Below, in pieces: positions 1-5,875 of a DNA stretch of 9,113 nucleotides. The stretch spans positions 1-9,113 of the forward strand of contig JAUWNZ010000033.1 in the NCBI GenBank assembly GCA_030612385.1. The letters run 5' to 3'. Under the pieces are notes generated by a model. The model made no database searches, had not been told where the DNA came from, and saw only the letters and a program-made list of their open reading frames with translations. Both the position numbers and the translations under genes were made by a program. Within the stretch, counting starts at the first letter, position 1. Each line of letters begins with the position of its first letter. The DNA is from Pseudomonadota bacterium. GTDB taxonomy: Bacteria > Desulfobacterota > Syntrophia > Syntrophales > JADFWA01.

Positions 1-2
1 AA

Positions 3-542
3 CCGTTCCGGGATGATGCTGTAAATCTTTTGAAACAATTACCCGAAAGCAGCCATCTTCCAATCCACTGGGGAATGTCCATGTCTTCCTATCCATTTTT
101 TGGGGTCATTGCCGAGGCAGTTGGTCGGTTATTCAAACTGCAAAGTGAAATCGCGTCATCCCAGATTCAAAGACGTATCAAAGAGGAACTGGGAGAGAGA
201 GAAACTGTAGCCCGGTCCACCAGACGTATCCTCAGATGTTTTGTAGATTGGGGTGTATTGCAAGACACGGGGGAAAAGGGAATTTACAAAGCGGTGCCAC
301 AGCTACCAGTTAAAGATAAAAGACTAAAGAGTTGGCTCATTGAAGCAGCACTGATTTCATGCAAATTCAATTCTCTGCCACTCAGAAGCGTTTTTGAAAA
401 ACCGGTATTTTTCCCCTTTAAGATCAAACAGATAACATCAAGGGAACTGGAAAGTAACTCCCGACTGGATTCCTTCCGTCATGGCCTCGATGAAGACATG
501 GTGACAGTAAGGAAGGTCAGAGGGGCGCGTCCACAGTCTTGA
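3..542 (+). CDS. Unrecognised protein, C-terminal part (gene enters from left edge)
   Basis: I do not recognise this protein with certainty. The frame is open to the left edge, and the first possible start inside the window, TTG at 30, has no ribosome binding site, so this is probably the C-terminal 179 or so residues of a longer gene. Visible features are an aromatic segment (HWGMSMSSYPFF), then a helix-rich stretch with QIQRRIKEELGERETVARST followed by FVDWGVL, which reads like a winged-helix-type fold, and a C-terminal LDSFRHGLDEDMVTVRK segment just before the TGA. There is no signal peptide, membrane segment or metal motif. From memory it resembles small accessory proteins found next to helicase and methylase genes in phage-defence islands, but this is weak and the neighbours that would settle it lie outside the window. 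It is not an obvious part of the genes to its right. Confidence 0.6.
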   Translation, partial: PFRDDAVNLLKQLPESSHLPIHWGMSMSSYPFFGVIAEAVGRLFKLQSEIASSQIQRRIKEELGERETVARSTRRILRCFVDWGVLQDTGEKGIYKAVPQLPVKDKRLKSWLIEAALISCKFNSLPLRSVFEKPVFFPFKIKQITSRELESNSRLDSFRHGLDEDMVTVRKVRGARPQS

Positions 543-653
543 CAAAAGGCTTCTCTCCGTAAAACAGGGGAAACGATCTTAGTTCCTGGCTTACAAGAAT
601 GGCTTCTCTGCGTTCTCTGTGAGCTCTGTAGTGAACGCTTACCAGTTTAAATT
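543..653. repeat. Intergenic stretch with a repeat-like tract
   Basis: Between the left-edge gene and the icd remnant there is no gene. Bases 603-643 hold a C/T-rich tract (TCTCTGCGTTCTCTGTGAGC) ending in GTGAACGCTTACC. Tracts of this style are, from memory, common dispersed intergenic repeats in environmental Gram-negative genomes. The terminal 13-mer recurs inverted at 7715-7727 with one mismatch (GGTAAGCGTTTAC), which supports a dispersed repeat. I see no terminator or clear promoter here. Confidence 0.35.
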
Positions 654-941
654 ATGAAAAAGATAAAAGTAAAGACGACTATCGTGGAGATAGACGGCGA
701 TGAGATGACCAGGATCATGTGAAAGATGATCCTGGATAAGCTCTTGCTTTCACATCTTGATGTGAGCCTCGAATACTACGATCTTCACCTTAAGAAACGT
801 GATGAAACAAATGACCGGATTACCGTGGATGCATCCAACGCAATCATGAAACACGGTGCAGGCGTAAAGTGCGCAACCATCACCCCGAACGAAGAGCGTG
901 TCAGGTAATACAATCTCAAGGAACAGTGGAAGAGCCCATCG
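654..941 (+). pseudogene. icd: Remnant of NADP-dependent isocitrate dehydrogenase, 5' fragment
   Basis: About 96 codons match the N-terminus of eukaryote-like NADP isocitrate dehydrogenase. It starts MKKIKVKTTIVEIDGDEMTR and continues with an [24 protein letters not shown] stretch, [19 protein letters not shown] and YNLKEQWKSP, the usual order of conserved blocks. It is dead. The tryptophan normally found after MTRI(I/M) is TGA at 720-722, and a glutamate before YNLKEQWKSP is TAA at 906-908. The frame is otherwise kept, so decay is recent or slow. Homology stops after WKSPS, where family members continue into the NGTIRN substrate-binding region; here the sequence runs straight into the rlmN leader. 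The intact enzyme would oxidise isocitrate to 2-oxoglutarate; this piece cannot. No ribosome binding site is visible before the ATG. Confidence 0.85.
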
Positions 942-962
942 ATGCAATTGCGAGGAGATCGC

Positions 963-970
963 GAAGGAAG
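963..970 (+). promoter_or_regulatory. Ribosome binding site deciding the rlmN GTG start
   Basis: GAAGGAAG lies about 6 nt before GTG at 975. No comparable site precedes the ATG at 942, whose first 11 codons have no counterpart in RlmN and follow directly on the icd remnant in the same frame. This makes GTG 975 the better start. Confidence 0.6.
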
Positions 971-974
971 CCGC

Positions 975-2024
975 GTGGATAAACCCAATCTTAAGGACAT
1001 GACCCTAAAAGAGATAGAGGGATTCATATCAGATCTCGGAAAGGAGAAATACAGGGCAAAACAGGTCATGAAATGGATGTATCAATCCGGAGCCGCATCC
1101 TTCGATGATATGACAAATATTTCAAAAGATTTCAGAACCGGATTGAGTGCCCTTGCAAAGATAAGCAGCCTTGAAATTGTAAAAATCCAGACATCTCGAG
1201 ACGGCACTAAAAAAGCGCTCTTCAAACTGAATGATGGCAATTTTATCGAAAGCGTTCTTATTCCGGGAAAGAATCACTGGACATTGTGTGTATCCACACA
1301 GGTTGGATGCCGGATGGGGTGCAGGTTCTGTTTCACCGGTAAGTGTGATTTCAAGAGAGATCTTCTACCTTCCGAAATAACCGATCAGATTACCATGCTC
1401 CGCTTCAACACACCTTATGGAAAGGATATCAAGAACATCGTCATAATGGGAATGGGAGAGCCTCTGGAAAATTACGATAATACACTGAAGGCTATAAGGA
1501 TCATCACCGCCGACTGTGGCCTGGCCATCTCGAATAGAAGGATTACCCTGTCTACCTGCGGGATTGTGCCCGCAATTCGCAGGTTAGGTGAGGATGCATC
1601 TGTCAATCTTGCCGTATCCTTGAACGCCCCGGATAATGAAACGAGAAATTTTCTTATGCCGATCAACAAAAAATATCCACTTGAGGCCCTTATCGATGCC
1701 TGTCTGAAATATCCAATGCCAAGACGCAGAAGACTCACCTTTGAATATGTTTTGATTGAAGGGGTAAATGCCTCTCTAAAAGATGCCGTGAGCTTGGCTG
1801 GACTGCTTCGGGGGCTGCGTTGCAAGCTCAACCTTATTCCCTTTAATGAGTACCCCGAATCAGAGTTCAGAGCGCCTGCACAGACGGATATTGAAGCCTT
1901 TCGCGACGTTCTTATTAAGCATAACTATACCGCCGTCATCCGCGCCGGCAGAGGCGGAGACATACTCGCCGCCTGCGGACAGCTGAGCGGCAGGGGAAAC
2001 AGAACCGGAGAGGATAATGTGTAA
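975..2024 (+). CDS. rlmN: Dual-specificity 23S rRNA / tRNA adenine C2 methyltransferase RlmN
   Basis: Cytoplasmic radical-SAM enzyme that methylates C2 of A2503 in 23S rRNA and A37 of some tRNAs, aiding translational fidelity. With the GTG start the protein has 349 residues, the usual family length. An N-terminal accessory domain (LKEIEGFISDLGKEKYRAKQ) precedes the radical-SAM barrel. The [4Fe-4S] motif CRMGCRFC puts cysteines at 112, 116 and 119; the conserved Cys105 (TLCVSTQ) and Cys334 (AACGQLSG) correspond to E. coli C118 and C355, the latter being the methyl-carrying cysteine. GMGEPLENYDN, STCGIVPAI and NLAVSLNAP blocks are also present. A longer reading from ATG 942 would add 11 residues (MQLRGDREGSR) that look like leader read-through, and GTG has a better ribosome binding site. 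It is transcribed alone; the next gene downstream is on the other strand. No clear promoter is visible, since the icd remnant sits immediately upstream. Confidence 0.95.
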   Translation: MDKPNLKDMTLKEIEGFISDLGKEKYRAKQVMKWMYQSGAASFDDMTNISKDFRTGLSALAKISSLEIVKIQTSRDGTKKALFKLNDGNFIESVLIPGKNHWTLCVSTQVGCRMGCRFCFTGKCDFKRDLLPSEITDQITMLRFNTPYGKDIKNIVIMGMGEPLENYDNTLKAIRIITADCGLAISNRRITLSTCGIVPAIRRLGEDASVNLAVSLNAPDNETRNFLMPINKKYPLEALIDACLKYPMPRRRRLTFEYVLIEGVNASLKDAVSLAGLLRGLRCKLNLIPFNEYPESEFRAPAQTDIEAFRDVLIKHNYTAVIRAGRGGDILAACGQLSGRGNRTGEDNV

Positions 2025-2212
2025 AAAGAAAAGATCAGATAGTCCAAGGGCAATAAGGACAATAGGGGCAAAGAGACCCTCAATATGCGTTTGTAGAAGG
2101 CTTTTAGAGCCGACACGCTTTCAGAAATGAAGACAGGTTCCTCGATTTGTTTATACGTTGGGCTCGAACGCTGCTAATCAGCCGCTCGGTCCTTCGCGTC
2201 GGCTGAATTTGC
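2025..2212. other. Intergenic region with a small hairpin
   Basis: No gene is seen between rlmN and the transposase remnant. TCAGCCG (2178-2184) and CGGCTGA (2200-2206) form a perfect 7-bp stem with a 15-nt loop. It has no following T-run, so it is not a standard terminator for rlmN. A GTTGGGC at 2159-2165 recalls an integron attC end, but the matching left end is missing. Confidence 0.35.
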
Positions 2213-2520
2213 TTGATTGGGCAAAACACAGTTCATGAAAGATCCGACACTAAACTTATCAACAGATTAAAATCAGCACAGCATCTTTTGCAAATACTTG
2301 AAGAAGACGATTTTACTCGTAATGAGACAGCTCCAAAAGAAGGCATCAAAAAGAGCAGTTTCCAGGAGGCACTAACTCAAGAGGCCTTGAGCAGTTCATC
2401 TGTGTCTTTAAAAACTTACAAGCCAGGGCCGCAAAGGTGTTGCCAAATTGTCACCCTGATCTTGGGAATCTTGTTGGTATCGGTGGATCGAGGATACCAA
2501 TACCACTTACAATGCCGTAA
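2213..2520 (+). pseudogene. Frameshifted N-terminal remnant of an IS4-family transposase
   Basis: Two overlapping frames together read like the N-terminal third of an IS4-type DDE transposase. The first (from TTG 2213 to about 2372) gives NRLKSAQHLLQILEEDDFTR and APKEGIKKSSFQEA. A single-base shift near 2372 then moves to the frame reading NSRGLEQFICVFKNLQARAA, KVLPNCHPDLGNLVGIGGS and ends at TAA 2518-2520. Family members, from memory, have KEGIKKSSFSEAI, RGLEQF and an IDGSLIDA segment in that order. Here the catalytic Asp of IDGS reads Gly (codon 2482-2484), and everything after about 100 codons is gone, so it cannot transpose. No terminal inverted repeats or target duplication could be identified. 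If unshifted, it would be read as a 105-residue hypothetical protein ending in CRKTG; I prefer the remnant explanation. Confidence 0.65.
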
Positions 2521-2577
2521 AACAGGATAGCGGAGTTTTTTTACGAGACTGTCATTTATGTTTATTTTTCAAAGCTC

Positions 2578-2952
2578 TCAGCTTTTCCACAGACCGTGCA
2601 GGTTGCAGTATTCACGGACCGTAATCCGGCTGCCTTCAACATGAAACTCGGATTCCGGCGCGTCCCCCGGTTTCAGGAACTGTCTGTATGCCTTTCCGTC
2701 TGAAATGACCTCTATCCACTCGATGTAATGTTTTTCCTCCATCGGATGGGGAACATCTCCGACCTTTACTTTTATGACACCTGCCGAGGCATCTTTAACG
2801 GGAACATGTTTTTCCCTGGCAGCGTCAACGGTATTCTCCTTGAAAAGCTTCATCGGCTGGTTGCAGCATACGAGCTCACCCTTGCCCTCATGAATCATCT
2901 CGACAATATTACCGCACAGTTCACACTTATAGATCTGAAGTCTTTCTGTCAT
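2578..2952 (-). CDS. dfx: Desulfoferrodoxin (superoxide reductase, two-iron-centre type)
   Basis: Cytoplasmic superoxide reductase, which reduces superoxide to hydrogen peroxide without making oxygen, using electrons from rubredoxin. Its 124 residues are the standard length for the two-domain (2Fe) type. The N-terminal desulforedoxin-like centre I has Cys10, Cys13, Cys29 and Cys30 (CELCG, VCC). Centre II, the active site, has His49, His69, His75, Cys116 and His119 (EKHVP, VPHPM, KHYIEW, CNLHG), plus the catalytic Glu47 and Lys48 just before His49. All ligands are present, so the enzyme should work. A strong site, AAGGAGGG (2963-2970 on this strand), precedes the ATG. It is the last gene of the four-gene minus-strand operon, 126 nt after rubrerythrin, which can remove the peroxide it produces. 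A short AAAGCT/AGCTTT stem overlaps the stop codon but lacks a T-run. Confidence 0.96.
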   Translation of the reverse strand: MTERLQIYKCELCGNIVEMIHEGKGELVCCNQPMKLFKENTVDAAREKHVPVKDASAGVIKVKVGDVPHPMEEKHYIEWIEVISDGKAYRQFLKPGDAPESEFHVEGSRITVREYCNLHGLWKS

Positions 2953-2957
2953 GGACT

Positions 2958-3125
2958 TTATCCCTCCTTTCCCAGGATTTCTTTTTTGTTTGTATGTTCT
3001 TCAGGGGCCGGCTCGTCTACCACGGTTCCAGTCGGCCTGCCACAGCCAATGCTTTCCTCAGCCGTATCCCCCGCCTTTTTAATAATTTTCCGCCGGCGCC
3101 TCGAAATAGGCCTGGGGATGATCAC
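2958..3125 (-). CDS. Possible small protein between rubrerythrin and desulfoferrodoxin
   Basis: This 55-codon frame starts at GTG 3125 inside the last codons of rubrerythrin and ends at TAA 2958-2960, 5 nt before the desulfoferrodoxin ATG. The part outside rubrerythrin reads [17 protein letters not shown], then [15 protein letters not shown] and [11 protein letters not shown]. It is charged, hydrophilic and protein-like, with one cysteine, and matches no family I know. It nearly fills the otherwise unusually long gap between two tightly packed operon genes, and its stop sits just after the desulfoferrodoxin ribosome binding site, as in translationally coupled genes. Against it, there is no clear ribosome binding site before the GTG and the frame may be chance. 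I treat it as a weak candidate. Confidence 0.25.
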   Translation of the reverse strand: MIIPRPISRRRRKIIKKAGDTAEESIGCGRPTGTVVDEPAPEEHTNKKEILGKEG

Positions 3126-3651
3126 AGGCCGGGCAGTCCTGAGGGGCTTCGGTATCTTCGTGTATGTACCCGCAGTTGCGACATTTCCACCTGATTACCT
3201 TGTCTTTTTTGAAAACCTTTCCCTCTTCGATGTTTTTGAGAAGGGTCAGGTATTTTTTCTCGTGCTCTTTTTCCGCTATTGCTATGCTTCTGAACACCGC
3301 TGCGATCTCGGTAAAACCTTCTTTATCAGCCACACTGGCAAATTCAGGATACATCTCGGTCCACTCGTAATGCTCCCCCTCGGCCGATGCCCTCAGATTT
3401 GCGGCCGTATCGCCTATCACACCGGCCGGAAAATTTCCCGTAATCTCGACCTCTCCTCCCTGGAGGAATTTAAACTCCCTTTTGGCGTGTTCCTTTTCAT
3501 TATCGGCCGTTTCCAGGAAGATGGCGGCTATCTGTTCATAACCCTCTTTTTTAGCTTTTGAGGCAAAATAGGTATAGCGGTTTCTCGCCTGAGATTCGCC
3601 GGCAAAGGCGGCCATCAAATTCTTTTCTGTCTTACTACCTTTTAATTCCAT
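3079..3651 (-). CDS. rbr: Rubrerythrin (NADH/rubredoxin-linked peroxidase)
   Basis: Cytoplasmic non-haem di-iron peroxidase reducing hydrogen peroxide to water in anaerobes, fed by rubredoxin. The 190 residues are the classical length. The N-terminal four-helix erythrin domain carries the iron ligands Glu19 (AGES), Glu52 and His55 (DNEKEH), Glu93 and Glu96 (EGEHYEW), and Glu127 and His130 (IAEKEH), each one position lower than in the Desulfovibrio vulgaris protein. The C-terminal rubredoxin-like domain has Cys157, Cys160, Cys173 and Cys176 (CRNCGYIHE, CPACDHP). The start is fixed by AAGGAGGT at 3659-3666, which lies inside the last codons of the rubredoxin gene; the two genes are separated by 3 nt, so translation is probably coupled. 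Third of four genes in the minus-strand defence operon. Nothing is missing. Confidence 0.97.
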   Translation of the reverse strand: MELKGSKTEKNLMAAFAGESQARNRYTYFASKAKKEGYEQIAAIFLETADNEKEHAKREFKFLQGGEVEITGNFPAGVIGDTAANLRASAEGEHYEWTEMYPEFASVADKEGFTEIAAVFRSIAIAEKEHEKKYLTLLKNIEEGKVFKKDKVIRWKCRNCGYIHEDTEAPQDCPACDHPQAYFEAPAENY

Positions 3652-3654
3652 TGC

Positions 3655-3816
3655 TTAGACCTCCTTTTCAAATTCATCCTTGCCTGCCCCGCAAATCGGG
3701 CATGTCCAGTCATCAGGCAAATCCTCAAACTTTGTTCCAGGCTCAATGCCTGCATCCGGGTCGCCTTTTTCAGGATCATAAATATAACCACATATTGTAC
3801 AAACGTATTTGTCCAT
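3655..3816 (-). CDS. rub: Rubredoxin
   Basis: Small cytoplasmic one-iron electron carrier, 53 residues, the usual size. It begins [20 protein letters not shown] and contains the two CxxC iron knuckles at Cys6/Cys9 (CTICGY) and Cys39/Cys42 ([12 protein letters not shown]). Conserved aromatics (Tyr4, Tyr11, Tyr13, Trp37) are in place. It lies 30 nt after the flavin reductase and 3 nt before rubrerythrin, so it should carry electrons from the flavoprotein to rubrerythrin and desulfoferrodoxin. Its own ribosome binding site is weak (a GAAAG about 9 nt upstream), which suggests translation coupled to the flavin reductase. The flavin reductase and rubredoxin pair matches, split into two genes, the domain order of high-molecular-weight rubredoxin (Hrb) from acetogens. 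Confidence 0.97.
   Translation of the reverse strand: MDKYVCTICGYIYDPEKGDPDAGIEPGTKFEDLPDDWTCPICGAGKDEFEKEV
3659..3666 (-). promoter_or_regulatory. Rubrerythrin ribosome binding site within the rubredoxin coding end
   Basis: AAGGAGGT on the minus strand is formed by the last Glu-Lys-Glu-Val codons of rubredoxin, 7 nt before the rubrerythrin ATG. One stretch thus serves as coding sequence and as the initiation site of the next gene, a sign of tight co-translation. Confidence 0.7.
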
Positions 3817-3846
3817 TTTGTTCACTTTCTTTGCCTTAATGTCAAT

Positions 3847-4359
3847 TTATTCTTCATCTTCAATGTAGTGCGGCGCGCTCTTCGGCGCCTTGCCGCCCTT
3901 GATGGTATGGTAATAGGCATAGGTCATCGGGTTTTTGTCTGACAGAATGTCACCAGCTATGACTCTGCCCAGGAACATTGTATGGCTGCCGATATCCATC
4001 TGATTTATCAGTTCACATTCCAGGAAGGCCGCGACAGAATCCAATATTATCGGAGCGCCATTCCGGCCTGTTCTAAAATTAATCCCCTTGAATTTGTCAA
4101 TATCTCGACCGGACTTAAACCCGAAATTACCGATGAGGCTCACAGGGGCATCCTCCGATAAGGTCGAAAGAGTGAAAATTTTACTGTTCTCTATAAATTT
4201 ATGCGTCAGATTGCCATGATTCACGCATACCGCGACAGTGGCAGGCTCCGAAGTTGCCTGAATGACGGAGTTTACAATCTGGCCATTAAATTTATTGTCT
4301 TTCCCTGATGTTAATATATACATCCCGTAACTGATTTTATGCAGAGCTTTTTCGTTCAT
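3847..4359 (-). CDS. Flavin reductase-like FMN protein (Hrb N-domain / flavoredoxin type)
   Basis: FMN-binding split-barrel protein of the flavin reductase (DIM6/NTAB) family, 170 residues. The N-terminus, MNEKALHKISYGMYILTSG followed by NGQIVNSVIQATSEP, is the FMN-binding face; NLTHKFIENSKIFTLSTLSE and GNFGFKSGRDIDKF are family blocks, and the C-terminus (YAYYHTIKGGKAPKSAPHY) is the usual closing segment. From memory it most resembles the N-terminal half of Moorella Hrb, which passes electrons from NADH via FMN to its rubredoxin domain; here the rubredoxin is the next gene. The likely role is therefore rubredoxin reduction for oxygen or peroxide defence, though a general flavin reductase is possible. 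AGGAGGA (4366-4372) gives a strong start. It is the first gene of the operon, with a candidate -10 TATAAT about 70 nt upstream. The acidic tail IEDEE is unremarkable. Confidence 0.88.
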   Translation of the reverse strand: MNEKALHKISYGMYILTSGKDNKFNGQIVNSVIQATSEPATVAVCVNHGNLTHKFIENSKIFTLSTLSEDAPVSLIGNFGFKSGRDIDKFKGINFRTGRNGAPIILDSVAAFLECELINQMDIGSHTMFLGRVIAGDILSDKNPMTYAYYHTIKGGKAPKSAPHYIEDEE

Positions 4360-4429
4360 GAATTATCCTCCTGCTGTCACTTAAGATGGATGTCTTTCGT
4401 AAAAAGATACGCTACCCCGACGTGTCGTG

Positions 4430-4435
4430 ATTATA
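4430..4435 (-). promoter_or_regulatory. Candidate -10 box of the oxygen-defence operon
   Basis: Exact TATAAT on the minus strand, about 70 nt before the flavin reductase ATG. A TTGTCT lies upstream, but only 13 nt away, which is too short for a good sigma-70 pair, so the -35 is poor and an activator may be needed. No complete PerR- or Fur-type palindrome is visible around it. Confidence 0.4.
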
Positions 4436-4540
4436 ACGGAAAACTCATAGACAAGATACTTTAAAAGACCTCTACCATATACGAGACGGCGTTACAAGAC
4501 CTTACGAGGGAAGTCAAAAATCAAGAAACCGGCGCACGGT

Positions 4541-4738
4541 ATGAGAGCTGAACATGTTGTAAAGGCTACTATAATAAAGAGGTCGAAGGGAAGAAGTCCA
4601 TCCGCCCTGTGCGCGAACATCAAGGCATTATCACCGGAGACATGGAAAGCAATCAATCGAGTTATCGTTGCGTATGCCAATGAAACAAAAGCAGAAAAAG
4701 GACGCAAGGTACGTATGGACTGTACCGTACATCCATAG
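4541..4738 (+). pseudogene. Remnant of an IS5-type transposase, internally deleted
   Basis: A 65-codon frame starting MRAEHVVKATIIKR and continuing with SALCANIKALSPETW, KAINRVIVAYANETKAEKG and RKVRMDCTV before a TAG stop. IS5/ISNCY-group transposases, from memory, have MRAEHVLKATIVKQ followed about 40 residues later by a K(S)ALCANIKALSPETWEAINR-like segment and then GRKVRMDCTVV, with the catalytic Asp in DCTV. The block between the two segments is missing here, so there is an internal deletion joining KATIIKR to SKGRSPSAL. Homology ends right after DCTV, so most of the catalytic domain is lost. No ribosome binding site or terminal repeats were found. This piece is non-functional. Confidence 0.7.
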
Positions 4739-5089
4739 ACCGAAGAAGAAGCTCCTTCCCGGGCATGGGGTAGCCTTTTCACGCACATAAAGGTTGCTGA
4801 GAAAGGAACATATTCCTTTGAGCCTGCGCAGATCAAAAAGTTACCTTCACCCCGCCGTATGCCGAAAGTCCGGCAGTTCCAAAACCATAAGACTCATTAT
4901 AGTCCTCATCAAAAAGCTCCACTATGCTGTTTTACGGTATTGTAATGGGAGCCCACAACAATCAGGCGAAGAATCTTTGCTTGACAAATGTGCGCCACTT
5001 ATGCATATGCATATCCTGTCGCTCTTGCGAATCCTTCCCATGGCGCCGACGGCTCAAGATGATGATATCTTCAACAATATGATATACAA
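4739..5089. other. Gene-free region before the nucleosidase
   Basis: No supported gene. In the same frame as the transposase remnant, 68 codons (4739-4942) are free of stops and include THIKVAEKGTYSFEPAQ, which looks protein-like but is unrecognised. Downstream is an imperfect palindrome around GGGAGCCC (4939-4962) and an exact TTGACA at 4981. The 99-codon frame 4794-5093 in another phase has no recognisable family. Confidence 0.3.
4981..5011 (+). promoter_or_regulatory. Candidate promoter for the mtnN operon
   Basis: A perfect -35 TTGACA (4981-4986) is followed by TATGCA at 5006-5011 (19-nt spacing) or CATATG at 5004 (17-nt spacing) within a TGCATATGCATA run. The -10 is poor. It would give a leader of about 70 nt before the nucleosidase ATG. 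Confidence 0.35.
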
Positions 5090-5854
5090 ATGAATCACAA
5101 TGAACCAGTCGCAGCAATCTTGGCGGCTTTGCGTGTTGAAGCAGAGGCTGTCAAAGAAAGGCTGACAAACAGAAAAGAACATATTATTCAAGGATTGAGA
5201 TTTGCGACGGGGTTGATGGGTGATAAACCGTGTGTTGTGGCGCAGAGCGGAGTAGGGAAAGTCAACGCCGCAATGGCAGTAACATTACTCATAGAACATT
5301 TCAAGCCACGTGAAGTAATCTGTGTAGGCGCTGGAGGAGGGATAAACCCGAGTCTGTTTCCAGGCGATATCGTAATTGCCGAAAAAACTGTCCAGCATGA
5401 CTATGGCATATTGACATTAGACGGATTTCGAGTCTGGCAAACATGGAGTCCCGTAAACAGCGAGAAGAATCCTCTTTTCATCCCGGCGGACACCAAACTT
5501 TTAGAGTTGGCTGAAATGGCAGCCTGTCGTGTCGAGTTGCCTAAAATCAAGACGGACAACATTGACCGAACCCCGAATATTATAAGAGGTGTGATTGCAA
5601 CCGGCGATGTTGTTGTGATGGCACAATCAAAAAGAACAGAATTGCGGGAGGATTTTAAGGCCGACGCCATCGATATGGAGGGCGCTGCAGTGGCTCAGGT
5701 CTGCCGGCAATTGGGAGTCGCCGGCCTGATTATCAGAAGCATCAGCGATACTGATGAAAATATAGACTGGGATATTATGAAGGTGAATCTAAAAATCGCA
5801 TCCCAAAATGCGGCAAGGTTTGTTGCCGCCATAGTTGAGGAAGTAGACAGATAA
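5090..5854 (+). CDS. mtnN: 5'-methylthioadenosine/S-adenosylhomocysteine nucleosidase family protein
   Basis: Cytoplasmic nucleoside hydrolase of the PNP/UDP phosphorylase superfamily that cleaves adenine from methylthioadenosine and S-adenosylhomocysteine. The 254 residues are slightly longer than E. coli Pfs (232). Matching blocks are the N-terminal strand and catalytic-region Glu17 (AALRVEAEAV, equivalent to E. coli Glu12), QSGVGKVNAA, GAGGGINPSLFPGDIVI, GVIATGDVVV, the substrate-ribose segment AIDMEGAA with Glu197, and ISDTDE with the general acid Asp220. All key residues are present. Aminodeoxyfutalosine or another purine nucleoside substrate cannot be excluded. The frame has two stops shortly upstream, so ATG 5090 is the only reasonable start, yet it lacks a visible ribosome binding site. 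It leads a likely operon; the next gene starts 21 nt after its stop. Confidence 0.88.
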   Translation: MNHNEPVAAILAALRVEAEAVKERLTNRKEHIIQGLRFATGLMGDKPCVVAQSGVGKVNAAMAVTLLIEHFKPREVICVGAGGGINPSLFPGDIVIAEKTVQHDYGILTLDGFRVWQTWSPVNSEKNPLFIPADTKLLELAEMAACRVELPKIKTDNIDRTPNIIRGVIATGDVVVMAQSKRTELREDFKADAIDMEGAAVAQVCRQLGVAGLIIRSISDTDENIDWDIMKVNLKIASQNAARFVAAIVEEVDR

Positions 5855-5875
5855 GTCGTATAACAGGAGGTAATT

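Noticed and set aside
720..722. TGA in the icd remnant as a recoded tryptophan or selenocysteine
   Set aside because: A second stop (TAA at 906) follows and homology ends soon after; other genes in the window show no TGA recoding.
2159..2230. Possible integron attC site (GTTGGGC next to a GC-rich hairpin)
   Set aside because: The complementary RYYYAAC end and the typical spacing are missing, and there is no integrase or cassette array.
2563..2585. Hairpin AAAGCT/AGCTTT at the end of desulfoferrodoxin as a terminator
   Set aside because: The stem is only 6 bp, the loop 3 nt, and no T-run follows in the transcribed direction.
2728..3561. 277-codon plus-strand frame
   Set aside because: It lies antisense to rubrerythrin and desulfoferrodoxin, both with complete active sites, and has no recognisable domain.
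4492..4836. 114-codon minus-strand frame
   Set aside because: It is antisense to the transposase remnant and has no domain or ribosome binding site.
4939..4962. Palindrome ATTGT-GGG-CCC-ACAAT
   Set aside because: The inner loop is too short for an RNA hairpin and the symmetry is incomplete; no regulator gene is nearby.
4794..5093. 99-codon plus-strand frame overlapping the nucleosidase start (ATGA)
   Set aside because: Composition is not protein-like, no family is recognisable and no ribosome binding site precedes it; the ATGA overlap is probably chance.
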